Positions 13,428 to 22,210 of a DNA stretch of 64,000 nucleotides are shown here, piece by piece; the first letter of the stretch is position 1, and every line of letters begins with the position of its first letter. The stretch is taken from NCBI GenBank assembly GCA_020974905.1, contig CP087563.1, positions 6,262,001 to 6,326,000 of the forward strand. The letters are read 5' to 3'. This DNA comes from Planctomycetes bacterium syqfu (GTDB lineage: Bacteria > Planctomycetota > Phycisphaerae > Phycisphaerales > Phycisphaeraceae). Both the position numbers and the translations under genes were made by a program. The notes below the pieces were generated by a model that saw only the letters and a list, made by a program, of their open reading frames with translations, ran no database searches and was not told the origin of the DNA.

Positions 13428-14070
13428 GGATGATGATGTATTCATAAAACAGGCGTCCGATGGTGGTGGTCAGATTGCTTAGCAGGGCGAGTCGGAATTC
13501 CTGCTCGTCAGCGTTGACCATGCCGATGGCCGAGCCGACGGGGTGCGTCGCTTTGACGACTTTGCTGTAAACCAGTGTATTGCGATGCTGCTGATCCGCA
13601 ATGGAGACATTGGCAATGGCGGTGCCTTTGTAGACGTTTGCATTACCTTTCTCGTGAATCTCGTATTGGACGATGTCGATGAGTACGAGTTTATCGACAT
13701 TGAGTTTGGCGATGATCTTGTCATGCGGCATTGTGGTCCAGTACGGGTTGTGCTCGGTGAATTCGATGACATCCGCCGGATCAAGGGCAACCGACGTTGG
13801 CACATGTTTGGCGATCTCACGCGTCACTGCTACACACAGACCGCGCGACGCTTCAGGGCTTTGGTAGAGCGTGTTGGCGTCGGCACTGACCATTACGGCA
13901 AAGTGACTGTTTTCCAGCCCCTTGTACTCGGCGGGGACGGTCTCCTCTTCCGGACCCGTCACGGCATAGACAAGAAACCCGAGCGTGTCACAGCCGGACA
14001 TGAACAACATGCCGGTAATGAGCAGTAGCAACGATGCGACGCTGCGTTGGTGAATCATTCGAGACTTCAT
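13420..14070 (-). CDS. predicted lipoprotein, paralog of the downstream gene
   Basis: This 216-residue protein carries a lipobox MSGC with Cys at about 27 and a mature domain of alternating strands and helices (HFAVMVSADANTLY, VDKLVLIDIVQYEI, GTAIANVSIADQ). It has the same general build as the following lipoprotein and overlaps it by a few bases, as expected of tandem duplicates translated from one message. The ATG follows directly on the stop of the DUF2752 gene with GGGA in front. I know no function for either copy. Confidence 0.72.
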   Translation of the reverse strand: MKSRMIHQRSVASLLLLITGMLFMSGCDTLGFLVYAVTGPEEETVPAEYKGLENSHFAVMVSADANTLYQSPEASRGLCVAVTREIAKHVPTSVALDPADVIEFTEHNPYWTTMPHDKIIAKLNVDKLVLIDIVQYEIHEKGNANVYKGTAIANVSIADQQHRNTLVYSKVVKATHPVGSAIGMVNADEQEFRLALLSNLTTTIGRLFYEYIIIHE

Positions 14071-14559
14071 TTAGTTTCCCACATACACAAGTAGAATTTT
14101 GTATCCCCAAGCCAACCCGACAATGATGCCAACCAGAAGAAAACACTTTGGTTTGACCAGCAGCTGCAGTAACGGTGTGATGCTGATGCCGATGATCAAG
14201 GTGTACAGTGACAGGATGGCAAAGATCGCCAGCATGAGACACAGCAGCATGCCAGCAGGTTGGACAAGAAACGATTGGATGAGTTGGCCATGGGTTGCAT
14301 GCGCAAACGCGGTGGTCATGCCACAGGTGGCGCACGGCAGGTGGGTCGCTTCCTCAAACGTGCAGGGGCGCAGACCCAGTTGGACATGCGTGCCGATACC
14401 TGCGGGGTCCGGATCAAGCCATGCGGCGATCCCCAGCAGGGGTAAGCAGGCGGCGAAGACCAGCAGGCTGATCAGGCGGGCTTTGAGATACGAGTGGGGC
14501 GCAGGGGTGGCCTGTGGCGTGGTGGCAGGTGTGATGTCTGCTGTCGATGCCCAGGTCAT
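14071..14559 (-). CDS. DUF2752 family membrane protein
   Basis: About 162 residues. The motif CTFEEATHLPCATCGMTTA is the hallmark of DUF2752, in which a Cys-rich turn joins membrane helices. Three or four helices are visible: LISLLVFAACLPLLGIAAW, AGMLLCLMLAIFAILSLY and a C-terminal one. The start at 14559 is chosen because AGGAA lies ten bases before it; the longer frame has no membrane or family features. Its stop abuts the start of the lipoprotein gene, so the four minus-strand genes from here to the glycosyltransferase look like one operon. The function of DUF2752 is not known. Confidence 0.8.
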   Translation of the reverse strand: MTWASTADITPATTPQATPAPHSYLKARLISLLVFAACLPLLGIAAWLDPDPAGIGTHVQLGLRPCTFEEATHLPCATCGMTTAFAHATHGQLIQSFLVQPAGMLLCLMLAIFAILSLYTLIIGISITPLLQLLVKPKCFLLVGIIVGLAWGYKILLVYVGN

Positions 14560-14645
14560 GTGCGTTCCTATTGCGTGTTGGTGAAGCGTGAAGCGAGTGT
14601 GTGTGTTAATCGATTTACCGCTTGGATGTTGAGTTTTGCTCAATC

Positions 14646-14664
14646 CCGCGTTGACACAACGCGG
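14646..14664. repeat. short perfect palindrome sharing a core with the 11.2-kb element
   Basis: CCGCGTTG and CAACGCGG form an 8-bp stem with an ACA loop. The core GTTGACACAACG also occurs at 11295-11306, inside the larger palindromic element, which suggests the same repeat family. Confidence 0.45.
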
Positions 14665-14838
14665 CTCGCCTGAGTCAAAACAGTGACACGCTTTTATCCA
14701 GAGACGAAAGGTCAAGGGGTGCCAATGTTTTGCGATTCGGAGTATGATACCTTATCTATGACCAATCGTCTGAAAGAATCAGTGGTGAAGCCGCAGCAAA
14801 GTCCGACGGACTCGGCAACCTTGCCGGAGAAAGATGCG

Positions 14839-15744
14839 ATGAAACGCTCGACAAAACCTGTCGCTACGCGATTGTCCCGTCGCCAGCGTGCCAGGCAGAA
14901 GACGGTGGCGATTTTGCCGTCGATGCTGACACTTGGGAATTTGCTCTGCGGGTTTACCAGTGTGTTTCTTGCCAGCCGACCGGAGACAATGGACCTGCCC
15001 TGGGGTTGGACGCCGTTGACGTTTGCAGGGGTGTTTGTGTTTCTCGGGATGGTGTTTGATGCCTTTGACGGCTCGGTTGCACGGTTGACGCATAACACCA
15101 GTGAACTGGGTGAGCAACTGGACTCCATGGCAGACATGGTGACGTTCGGCGTGGCCCCGGCGTTTATCGTGGTCCAACTCATTGGCGTCGAGGTGCCGTT
15201 TATCTCCGAGATCTCCGATGCATATCTGGACCGAGCAGCGATGGTCATCGCGGGGATTTATGTCTGTTGCGTGGCATTGCGGTTAGCTCGATTCAACACT
15301 GAAATTGATGAACCCGACGAAGCGGATCACATGTCCTTCAAGGGCCTTCCCTCACCAGGAGCAGCGGGCACTGTGGTGAGTCTGATCCTGCTGCATCAGC
15401 ACTTTTTCGCGCATCTGGATGAGCATCACCTGTTCATCCGTGCCACCGCAGTGAGCATGGTTGGCATCATGCTTTTGGTTGCGTTGGCGATGGTCAGTAA
15501 CCTGCGTTACCCGCACTTTGTCAATCGCTACTTCCGAGGCCGCGCCAAGTTCGGCAAGTTTGCCCTGGCGTTGATGCTGGTGATGTTGCTGTTTATCTGG
15601 CCTCAGCACAGCATCGCTGGCGCGTTTGTCATCTATGCCTTGTTCACGCCGGTAACGTGGGGCTTGAGTCACCTTATGCGAAAGAAGAACAAGCCCGATG
15701 CCGTGACCGAAGCTGTCGGAAAATCCGATCATGACGGGGAGTAA
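14839..15744 (+). CDS. pssA: CDP-diacylglycerol-serine O-phosphatidyltransferase
   Basis: An integral membrane CDP-alcohol phosphatidyltransferase that makes phosphatidylserine from CDP-diacylglycerol and L-serine. The family signature D-G-x2-A-R-x8-G-x3-D-x3-D is complete, from DGSVAR through GEQLDSMADM. Around it are the expected hydrophobic segments (LTLGNLLCGFTSVF, FAGVFVFLGMVFDAF, VIAGIYVCCVALRLARF). I choose the ATG at 14839 because GGAGAAAG (14826-14833) precedes it; ATG 14758 and GTG 14683 are open alternatives that add a hydrophilic extension. At about 301 residues it is of normal family length. Assignment to serine rather than another alcohol rests on overall resemblance. Confidence 0.85.
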   Translation: MKRSTKPVATRLSRRQRARQKTVAILPSMLTLGNLLCGFTSVFLASRPETMDLPWGWTPLTFAGVFVFLGMVFDAFDGSVARLTHNTSELGEQLDSMADMVTFGVAPAFIVVQLIGVEVPFISEISDAYLDRAAMVIAGIYVCCVALRLARFNTEIDEPDEADHMSFKGLPSPGAAGTVVSLILLHQHFFAHLDEHHLFIRATAVSMVGIMLLVALAMVSNLRYPHFVNRYFRGRAKFGKFALALMLVMLLFIWPQHSIAGAFVIYALFTPVTWGLSHLMRKKNKPDAVTEAVGKSDHDGE

Positions 15745-15777
15745 AGTCTGATCACGAGAAGTCGCGGGGATCGTGCC

Positions 15778-16233
15778 ATGGCTCAATTGCCACCAGCACC
15801 GGATGATCTAGTATATGAAGATGTCGTCCTGCGCTGTGATCGGATCGTGATGGCATTGTCCGATCCCAGCTACGTCCCGTATTACCATTTTCACATTTAC
15901 GACACGCAAGGCACGGAATTGGGGCACATCAACTTCCGCGTGGGGGACACCGAGCATATTCATCTTGTTGCTGGGCATATCGGCTACGCCATCCATTCCG
16001 AGCAGCGGGGTAACGGCTATGCCGCCCGCGCCTGCGAAGCGATCCGACCTTGGGTCAGACATTTCTATGACGAAGTCTGGATCACCTGTGACCCGCAGAA
16101 CACGGCTTCACGGCGGACCATCGAAAAGCTCGACACCCGCTACGTGGACACCATCGACATCCCCGAACACGAGAAGCAGTACCAACTCGGTACCCGGCAG
16201 AAATGTCGGTATCGCTGGCGTGTGACCGGTTGA
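15778..16233 (+). CDS. GNAT family N-acetyltransferase
   Basis: A 151-residue single-domain acetyltransferase. The acetyl-CoA binding loop is GYAIHSEQRGNGYA (the R/Q-x2-G-x-G/A motif), followed by the helix ARACEAIRPWV and the strand VWITCDPQNTASRRTIEKLD. This sequence style resembles RimJ/RimL-type enzymes that use the later Asn and Ser residues to hold CoA. A GGGGA sequence precedes the ATG. The gene stands 33 bp after pssA and may be co-transcribed with it. The acceptor substrate is unknown. Confidence 0.85.
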   Translation: MAQLPPAPDDLVYEDVVLRCDRIVMALSDPSYVPYYHFHIYDTQGTELGHINFRVGDTEHIHLVAGHIGYAIHSEQRGNGYAARACEAIRPWVRHFYDEVWITCDPQNTASRRTIEKLDTRYVDTIDIPEHEKQYQLGTRQKCRYRWRVTG

Positions 16234-16411
16234 CAGAGACATCATCGTCTCAGGCGAGCTGCCGCATGTCGCGGCGGGATTGACTGCAAGCCAAATTCAT
16301 GTCGGATCATAACCCCTGTTTAACAGTTCGCTGACTTGCCCTGAAACTGGCGAAAATAGTCGATCTGCGGTATTTTATGGCTCTTTACCAAACACCATGC
16401 AGGAATGTCCG

Positions 16412-17311
16412 ATGTCCATCCAACTTGCTTTGAGCACCGCCATTTGCCCGGATTACACCGCCCAACAAGTCATTGAACTGGCCAAGGCGGTCGGAATCGA
16501 CCAGGTCGAACTGATCACCACCAGCACCGAATATCCCACGCTGGCCTGTGATCCGATGGTCGGTGATTCGCACAAGCTTGCCCAGCAGTTCAAGGACGCT
16601 GACATTAAGGTCGCATGCATCCAGTTAAGTGTCTGCATGCATCACGATCAGCCGAGCGACATCGCCAAGGCACGTTCCCGCGTGGAGCACGCTTTCCGTG
16701 TCGCTCGCACGTTGAATTGTCCCTACGTCCGCATTCAGGGCAACAATGTCAAGCCCCACGAATCCCGCCGTCGCGTCATCAGCCGCATGGTGGAGAATGC
16801 GCATCCCCTGGGTGAAAAGGCAGCAGAGCATGGCGTGACATTGCTCTTTGAGAACAACGGTTCCTTTGCCAAGGCCAAGGATTGGTGGACGCTGCTTAAC
16901 ATCGTCGAACATCCGATGCTCGGCATTTGCTGGAATCCGACCAACGCTCATGCAGCAGGTGAGATGCCCGGCATTTCCATCCCGCTGCTTCATCACCGCA
17001 TTCACATCGCCCGCGTCAATGATTTGGCTGAAGGTTCGGGCAATGATTTCGTTGCCATCGGCGAAGGCAGTGTCCCGGTCCGTGAAGTGATTCACCGCCT
17101 GATGGGGATCGGTTTTAACCGCGTGATCACCATCGCCTATGACAAAGCCTGGTTACCCGCAGGCGTGGACATCGCAGAATTTCTCACCGGCATCCGCGAG
17201 ACCCTCACCAACTGGATGGCAGAGTCCGCCCAGGCCATCGAAGACGCCCAGGCCAAGATCGACAAACTCGCCAAACGCAACGCCCCCAAACCCCGCGTCC
17301 GCGCCAGTTGA
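16412..17311 (+). CDS. sugar phosphate isomerase/epimerase-like TIM barrel protein
   Basis: About 299 residues of the AP endonuclease 2 / xylose isomerase-like barrel. Characteristic pieces are the QVIELAKAVGIDQVEL opening, the strand LLFENNGS with a metal-binding Glu, ICWNPTNAH, and HIARVNDLAEG before AIGEGSV near the end. These residues usually hold one or two divalent metals and catalyse isomerisation or epimerisation of small sugars or cyclitols. AGGA lies seven bases before the ATG at 16412, so the ATG at 16397 is not used here. The C-terminus is basic. The substrate is not evident; no sugar operon surrounds it. Confidence 0.75.
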   Translation: MSIQLALSTAICPDYTAQQVIELAKAVGIDQVELITTSTEYPTLACDPMVGDSHKLAQQFKDADIKVACIQLSVCMHHDQPSDIAKARSRVEHAFRVARTLNCPYVRIQGNNVKPHESRRRVISRMVENAHPLGEKAAEHGVTLLFENNGSFAKAKDWWTLLNIVEHPMLGICWNPTNAHAAGEMPGISIPLLHHRIHIARVNDLAEGSGNDFVAIGEGSVPVREVIHRLMGIGFNRVITIAYDKAWLPAGVDIAEFLTGIRETLTNWMAESAQAIEDAQAKIDKLAKRNAPKPRVRAS

Positions 17312-17373
17312 TCAAATATTTCAACGCAAATCACCGACCCCATTTAGCCGCATCGCTTGTGATGCGCTTTGAC

Positions 17374-20250
17374 TTATTTGGCTTCGAGAACGATACAGCC
17401 GTTAAATTCGTCGGGGTGTTCGCGGTGGCGATCGCATTGGCGGTGATAGAATGCACTGAATTTGTCGCCACCCATCGCCTGTTCATATGTATCAATCGCT
17501 TGATCACACGATGCAAAATCACCTGCTTCAAAAGCCTCAACGATTGGTGCACTGAGTTGAGCCAATTGCGTCAACCGATCTGTTGCATCGCCTGCAAGAC
17601 ACAGCGGTTCCCATGTCATGATGCTTTCGCTCTTACCCACCACCTGGAGTTTACCCACCGGTCGCAGTAAAAACGTCTCGCCAAGTTGTCTCTTACATGT
17701 GTCGTTGATCAGGATTGCTGTCCCCGTGTACTTGTTGGCAGACTCCAGACGGGCGCCCAGGTTCACGCTGTCACCCAGTACGGTATAGTCCGAAGCATCT
17801 TCGCTGCCTGCATCACCGACAACCATGTTCCCCGTGCTGATGCCGATACGCACGGACACCTGTGGCAAATCCTGCGAATGGAGCTTGCGGTTGAAGTCCA
17901 CCATCGCGTGTTGTAGTTCCAGTGCCGTCTTCACCGAGTCGACAGCATGATCTGGATTATCGATGGGGGCAGCATAGAAAAACATCATGCCATCACCCAG
18001 AAACTTGTTGACGTACCCGCTGTACTTGCGAATGATCGGCACCATCAAACCCATGTACTCATTGAGAATCGGCACGGTCCGTTCACGCAGCTTTTCCGAC
18101 AATGTGGTGAACCCTGCCAAATCGGTGAACACCACCGTCATCTCCTTGAGTTCACCATCCAGCCGTGCAGTGTCGGGGTTGTTGATCACGTAATTGACCA
18201 ATGCCGGATCAACATAGCTGGAAAAGCGTTTGGTGATGCGTGCACGGTCAGTGCGTTCGATGATGAAGCGGTTTAGCGTGCAGCCCGACCACACCATGCC
18301 CACCGTCAGCAGCGGGGAAGCTGCTGCGACCAACAAACTCATCCGATCAAAAAGCACCAGACCGTTTACCGCGAAGTACAAACCTGCAATACTGACACAA
18401 CCAATCAACGCAGGCACCGGCGAAAGTCTCGCGACAAGTACCGTGGCAATGAGTCCAAGAATGATGATGATCGCGATGTCGACGACAGCCGGTGAACGCG
18501 TCCAACTGCTGCCGGTGAGAATGGCATTGAAAATCGCACCATGCACCACCACGCCCGGACATTTGTGATGCAGGGAGGTTTGCACGAAGTCGGCGATGGT
18601 TGCTGTACCGGTCCAGCCGATGAGGACTGCCTTGCCCGAGACGGTTTGTTTGAGTTGATTGCGCGCATCGACAATCTGTTTTTCCCATTGCACATTTCTG
18701 GCAAGCGCTTCGTCCATCGCGCGGTAGGCTTTGATCAATTCCGATTTGAAATAGCGATCGGTTTCGTTGAGATCCTCGTCCTTGAGTTTGACGAAATCCT
18801 GGTACACCGCAGAAACAAAGTCATCTGCTTTGAGTTTGGCAACCATCGCCTTTCTTGCCTGCGTGTCCGAAGCAGGGGGGCGATGGTCACGGTAACTCTT
18901 GCCAAGGTCGGGGTTGAGTTTGAGTTTGTAGTCGGCATCATCGTCGAGCACGATGCTGATGGCTTTGTCGATCTGCTGATTGTTGGTGACAATCTCCTGC
19001 TGGTAGCTGGTGATTCGGTAAACCGCATTGACCGGCAGGTGTTGGCGGGATTGCATCTGCTGCGGATCGTACATGTACTCCCAGCGATCCACCGGCCCGA
19101 ACCAGGGCACGTCGTAGAGATAACGCACATGTCGATTCACCGACGCCACATATTCCTGACGCAGCGGCAGGTCGATCACCTTGCCATCCGGTTTGGTGAT
19201 TTGCACACTGTTTTCCGTGAAGTGCAGGTCACGTGGGGCAACTCCCAGATAAGCACAGGCGAGCATCAACCCCAACTGTGGGATGACTTTCTGCCCGTCA
19301 TACACGGCCATCGGCACGCTGCGGACCACACCGTCGGAGTCCGGCAGGTAGGTGACGAAACCCGCACCCATGGCAGCCTGACTTAGCAACGAGATTGGAG
19401 GCAACTGTGCTTCAACCGTCACCGGTGGTTGCTGGACTTGAGTCAACGGCGTCGTGTATCGGTGGATCGCCTGCATGGATTGTGCACGATCAAACTGATT
19501 TTTCAGCGTGTTGAGAAGTGGCGAACCGCCAATCAAATCGACATCCAAATGAGGCAGAATGGTTTGACGCGCGTCATAAAATCCGGCTTGCGGATTGTCC
19601 TTGAGTAAGGCGATCGAACGCTGGTAAAGCACCTGCTTGCGCGTGCGGATAAACAAGGAGTCCACGTTGACTGCCAGTTGTTGGACTTGCTTGAATATCG
19701 GCCGGGTCTTGAGTTCTTTTTCAAATGCATCACGCGATAACGTCAGGTCATCGTCAATCAGATCCGTTGCAGTTTTCTGAATCAATGCCTTGGTGTCATC
19801 CGCAGCGGGAATCTCCACCGCAACCGATAGCAGGCTGTGATGCGAGTGGTCCAGCGAATCAGCAAGCAGGCGGTCATCGCGAATCAAATCACCCACGACA
19901 AGACCGTTGTCATTTAACGCATACCGTGGCTTCTGCGGTTCGGGGAACACCACGTCCAGGCCAACCACCTTGGCGTTGGCAAGGGTTAACTCGTCAATGA
20001 CCTGTGCCAAGACCTGTCGATCCCACGGCCAGGCTCCGATGGCTTGAAGCGTTGAATCGTCAATATCCAGATGGACCAGTTGATTCGTAGGGGGTGTCTG
20101 TTGAAATTGACAGGTTTGCGCTCGGACATCATAAAACCACCGCTCAAGACTCTGAATCCAACCCAGGCGATTGGCAACAACCATTGACAGGCTGATGACC
20201 AATCCCAGGAGCGTGTTACGGATAAAAAGCTTGCGTTCCGGTGGTGTCAT
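17374..20250 (-). CDS. CHASE2 domain adenylate cyclase (class III)
   Basis: A 958-residue membrane sensor. One N-terminal helix leads into a long extracytoplasmic CHASE2 domain (about 40-580, with HLDIDDSTLQAIGAWPWDR and CPGVVVHGAIFN), then two or three helices (about 590-655) and a class III cyclase domain (about 700-880). The metal-binding Asp residues are in FTDLAGFT (near 707) and FLGDGMMFF (near 750). NKFLGDG and DYTVLGDSVN contain the Lys and Asp expected for adenine recognition, so cAMP is the likely product. It is the last gene of a four-gene operon, 20 bp after the FecR gene. FecR and CHASE2-cyclase proteins are often neighbours, which suggests the envelope proteins feed the sensor. 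Confidence 0.92.
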   Translation of the reverse strand: MTPPERKLFIRNTLLGLVISLSMVVANRLGWIQSLERWFYDVRAQTCQFQQTPPTNQLVHLDIDDSTLQAIGAWPWDRQVLAQVIDELTLANAKVVGLDVVFPEPQKPRYALNDNGLVVGDLIRDDRLLADSLDHSHHSLLSVAVEIPAADDTKALIQKTATDLIDDDLTLSRDAFEKELKTRPIFKQVQQLAVNVDSLFIRTRKQVLYQRSIALLKDNPQAGFYDARQTILPHLDVDLIGGSPLLNTLKNQFDRAQSMQAIHRYTTPLTQVQQPPVTVEAQLPPISLLSQAAMGAGFVTYLPDSDGVVRSVPMAVYDGQKVIPQLGLMLACAYLGVAPRDLHFTENSVQITKPDGKVIDLPLRQEYVASVNRHVRYLYDVPWFGPVDRWEYMYDPQQMQSRQHLPVNAVYRITSYQQEIVTNNQQIDKAISIVLDDDADYKLKLNPDLGKSYRDHRPPASDTQARKAMVAKLKADDFVSAVYQDFVKLKDEDLNETDRYFKSELIKAYRAMDEALARNVQWEKQIVDARNQLKQTVSGKAVLIGWTGTATIADFVQTSLHHKCPGVVVHGAIFNAILTGSSWTRSPAVVDIAIIIILGLIATVLVARLSPVPALIGCVSIAGLYFAVNGLVLFDRMSLLVAAASPLLTVGMVWSGCTLNRFIIERTDRARITKRFSSYVDPALVNYVINNPDTARLDGELKEMTVVFTDLAGFTTLSEKLRERTVPILNEYMGLMVPIIRKYSGYVNKFLGDGMMFFYAAPIDNPDHAVDSVKTALELQHAMVDFNRKLHSQDLPQVSVRIGISTGNMVVGDAGSEDASDYTVLGDSVNLGARLESANKYTGTAILINDTCKRQLGETFLLRPVGKLQVVGKSESIMTWEPLCLAGDATDRLTQLAQLSAPIVEAFEAGDFASCDQAIDTYEQAMGGDKFSAFYHRQCDRHREHPDEFNGCIVLEAK

Positions 20251-20270
20251 GTGTGCGTTTAGCGGCGGTG

Positions 20271-21521
20271 TTACTCGGTTTCAGAGGGACTTTGCAGACC
20301 CGGTGCTACGACAAGATCGTGTTCATGAGTTTCATTGTCATGAATGTTGTCATAGATGTAATGGATGGTGTTGAAGTATTCTTCGTTGTTCTTCTTGGCC
20401 TGGACGGTGAGGGTGTAATCGACATTGGTTGGCAAGCCGTTAATGTCATGGATGGAAAAGCCATCGACGCCCACGGTGTATTTACCCAATGGGAAAGTTG
20501 GACCATCCCAGCGAACGTTTTCCATGACATAGGTGCCATAGTATGTTTGGGGGCCTTCGCCACCAGTTTCGTATTCGCTGACAAAGTCCTGGCCGGCAAC
20601 ACCACCTGAAAGGTTATGTTTGGCATGGTCGAAGGTACCAATGGTCACGTCACCGGGTGCCGGTGATTTGACCCACAGGTCCAGGTCCGCATAGTCGCCG
20701 GGATTGTAAGTACTCCATGAAAGTTCAAATTTGATTTGCCCCAACGCCAGCCCCAGGAAATTGGGGTTGTCCGGGATGATCGGTCCTCCCGGACGTCTGG
20801 CCCCCGAGCCAAAGATGGGCGAGTTGCCTGCTCCTGGACGCATCCCCGGTTTGTAGTTGGCGTCTTCACCGCCGTCATACATCCGGGTATCACCAGCAAC
20901 GACCTTGCCTTTTTGCTTCTGGGTATCCGCTGGGCCTTGGGATTCACTATCCACGCCGGTGTCTTCGCCGAAGGTCATGGTTTGACGGCGATTCTGGTCG
21001 AAGACGCGAGCACGGCTTTCCGTGGACCATGCGACGAAACCCATCGCACCATCCTGGATACCGACTTTGGTCCCGCGGACCGAGAGGGTGGCCGAGGGGC
21101 TACGGATGGTTGATTCGTGTTCGAAGCCGGCCTTGCGGATGTCGTATCGCGTGCGGCCGTAGGTCATGCCGATGTCGGTTTTGATCTTGTTATTTTCGGC
21201 AACAGCGGTGAGGAGTTTGACGGTACCCAGACGGTCAAGTGTGATTGTCTGATCCGGCGGGATTTTAAATTGGACAGCACTGCGCGGGCCGGTGCGAAAC
21301 TCGGCGCCTTGGGAGAGCTTCATGCCGTTCTCTGCTTTGACCCAGGGATCGGCTTCGCTCTGGCGAATCTGAACCATCCCACGAACACCGGTGACCACGC
21401 CTTCGAGCGTTTGGTCAGCAATGGTCTTGGTCGGATCGACCGGTGAGTCGTCTGCAAAGCTCGGCAGGTTGATCGCCAAAAGACAGATAAGCAGGCTGAG
21501 CATGAGGTGTTGGTATTTCAT
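20271..21521 (-). CDS. exported FecR domain protein with DUF2135-like C-terminus
   Basis: About 416 residues with a cleavable signal peptide (residues 1-22, ending SFA). Residues about 45-165 form a FecR domain (GVRGMVQIRQ, GAEFRTGPRSAVQF, SATLSVRGTKVG), the fold found in surface and iron-transport regulators but also in exported proteins of unknown use. The C-terminal part contains DLDLWVKSPAPGDVTIGTF and YTVGVDGFS, resembling the DUF2135/YfaP-type beta-sandwich that often binds metals. The ATG at 21521 follows GGAG by seven bases; a much longer frame upstream lacks any such support. It is placed between the lipoprotein and the cyclase gene in the same transcription unit. Confidence 0.82.
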   Translation of the reverse strand: MKYQHLMLSLLICLLAINLPSFADDSPVDPTKTIADQTLEGVVTGVRGMVQIRQSEADPWVKAENGMKLSQGAEFRTGPRSAVQFKIPPDQTITLDRLGTVKLLTAVAENNKIKTDIGMTYGRTRYDIRKAGFEHESTIRSPSATLSVRGTKVGIQDGAMGFVAWSTESRARVFDQNRRQTMTFGEDTGVDSESQGPADTQKQKGKVVAGDTRMYDGGEDANYKPGMRPGAGNSPIFGSGARRPGGPIIPDNPNFLGLALGQIKFELSWSTYNPGDYADLDLWVKSPAPGDVTIGTFDHAKHNLSGGVAGQDFVSEYETGGEGPQTYYGTYVMENVRWDGPTFPLGKYTVGVDGFSIHDINGLPTNVDYTLTVQAKKNNEEYFNTIHYIYDNIHDNETHEHDLVVAPGLQSPSETE

Positions 21522-21570
21522 GATGAACTCCAATTTTCTGAGCATCAATTTCATTCGTATCCGTGGATCA

Positions 21571-22206
21571 TTAACCGTTGGACGCGGTGTTCTCGTCACT
21601 TGTCGGTTGCTTGGTTTCGTCGGTGGGTTGGGCTTGTTCTTGCGTTGAAGCGTCGAGTTTCTCAGCATTGGCTTTGAGGTCCGCATTGATCTGGTAATCC
21701 TCGACACGTCCCATGATTTCAAGATACTGGGCGCCGTTAAGTACCTGCTGGGACGAGGAAGTCGGGAAGATGCGGAGCGCAACCATTTCCTTTAAGGCAT
21801 AACGCGGGGTCGGGCCGAAGATTCGCATCATCACGCCACCATCAAGCTCGACCATCTTTGCAAGCAACGCTGCCAACTGACCGCGGGTGATCGCTTCATT
21901 GTCAGCGCCGGAGAAGCTGTCAGGCAAAAAGCCGTCTTCCTTCAGACGCCAGACGCGTTCGTCATAGTTTTTTGAATGATCCTCGCCACAGTAAAACAGC
22001 AAGGCACCGTGGAAGGCTTCGTCGTTGCTGATGAGCTTCTTGTCGTTGAGTGAATGCCAGAAATTCATCTGGCTATCCAGGTTGTTACCTGCATATTGTT
22101 CTGTGAGGTTTTCGGTGACCTGTGCGGACTGACAACCGGTCATGGCCAGGGGCATCACACAGGCAAGCAGGAGACTGATTCGGATCAGGGGGTGAGCATG
22201 TTTCAT
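21571..22206 (-). CDS. predicted lipoprotein in the FecR/cyclase operon
   Basis: A 211-residue protein with a lipobox AMTGC (Cys near 25). The mature part is charged and mostly helical; EAITRGQLAALLAKM resembles the start of an S-layer-homology motif, but only one copy is visible, so that is weak. The C-terminus is a low-complexity tail rich in Glu, Gln, Thr and Asn. It begins 4 bp after the stop of the beta-barrel gene and is followed by FecR 49 bp later. It may bridge the outer-membrane barrel and the FecR protein; its function is unknown. Confidence 0.7.
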   Translation of the reverse strand: MKHAHPLIRISLLLACVMPLAMTGCQSAQVTENLTEQYAGNNLDSQMNFWHSLNDKKLISNDEAFHGALLFYCGEDHSKNYDERVWRLKEDGFLPDSFSGADNEAITRGQLAALLAKMVELDGGVMMRIFGPTPRYALKEMVALRIFPTSSSQQVLNGAQYLEIMGRVEDYQINADLKANAEKLDASTQEQAQPTDETKQPTSDENTASNG

Positions 22207-22210
22207 GGGA

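Noticed and set aside
14683-14838. N-terminal extension of the phosphatidylserine synthase
   Set aside because: A good Shine-Dalgarno lies before ATG 14839 and the extension is hydrophilic and not family-like; it remains possible.
21522-21782. Extension of the FecR protein upstream to 21782
   Set aside because: The 87 extra codons are Arg, Ser and Pro-rich, overlap the upstream lipoprotein, and GGAG and a signal peptide mark 21521.
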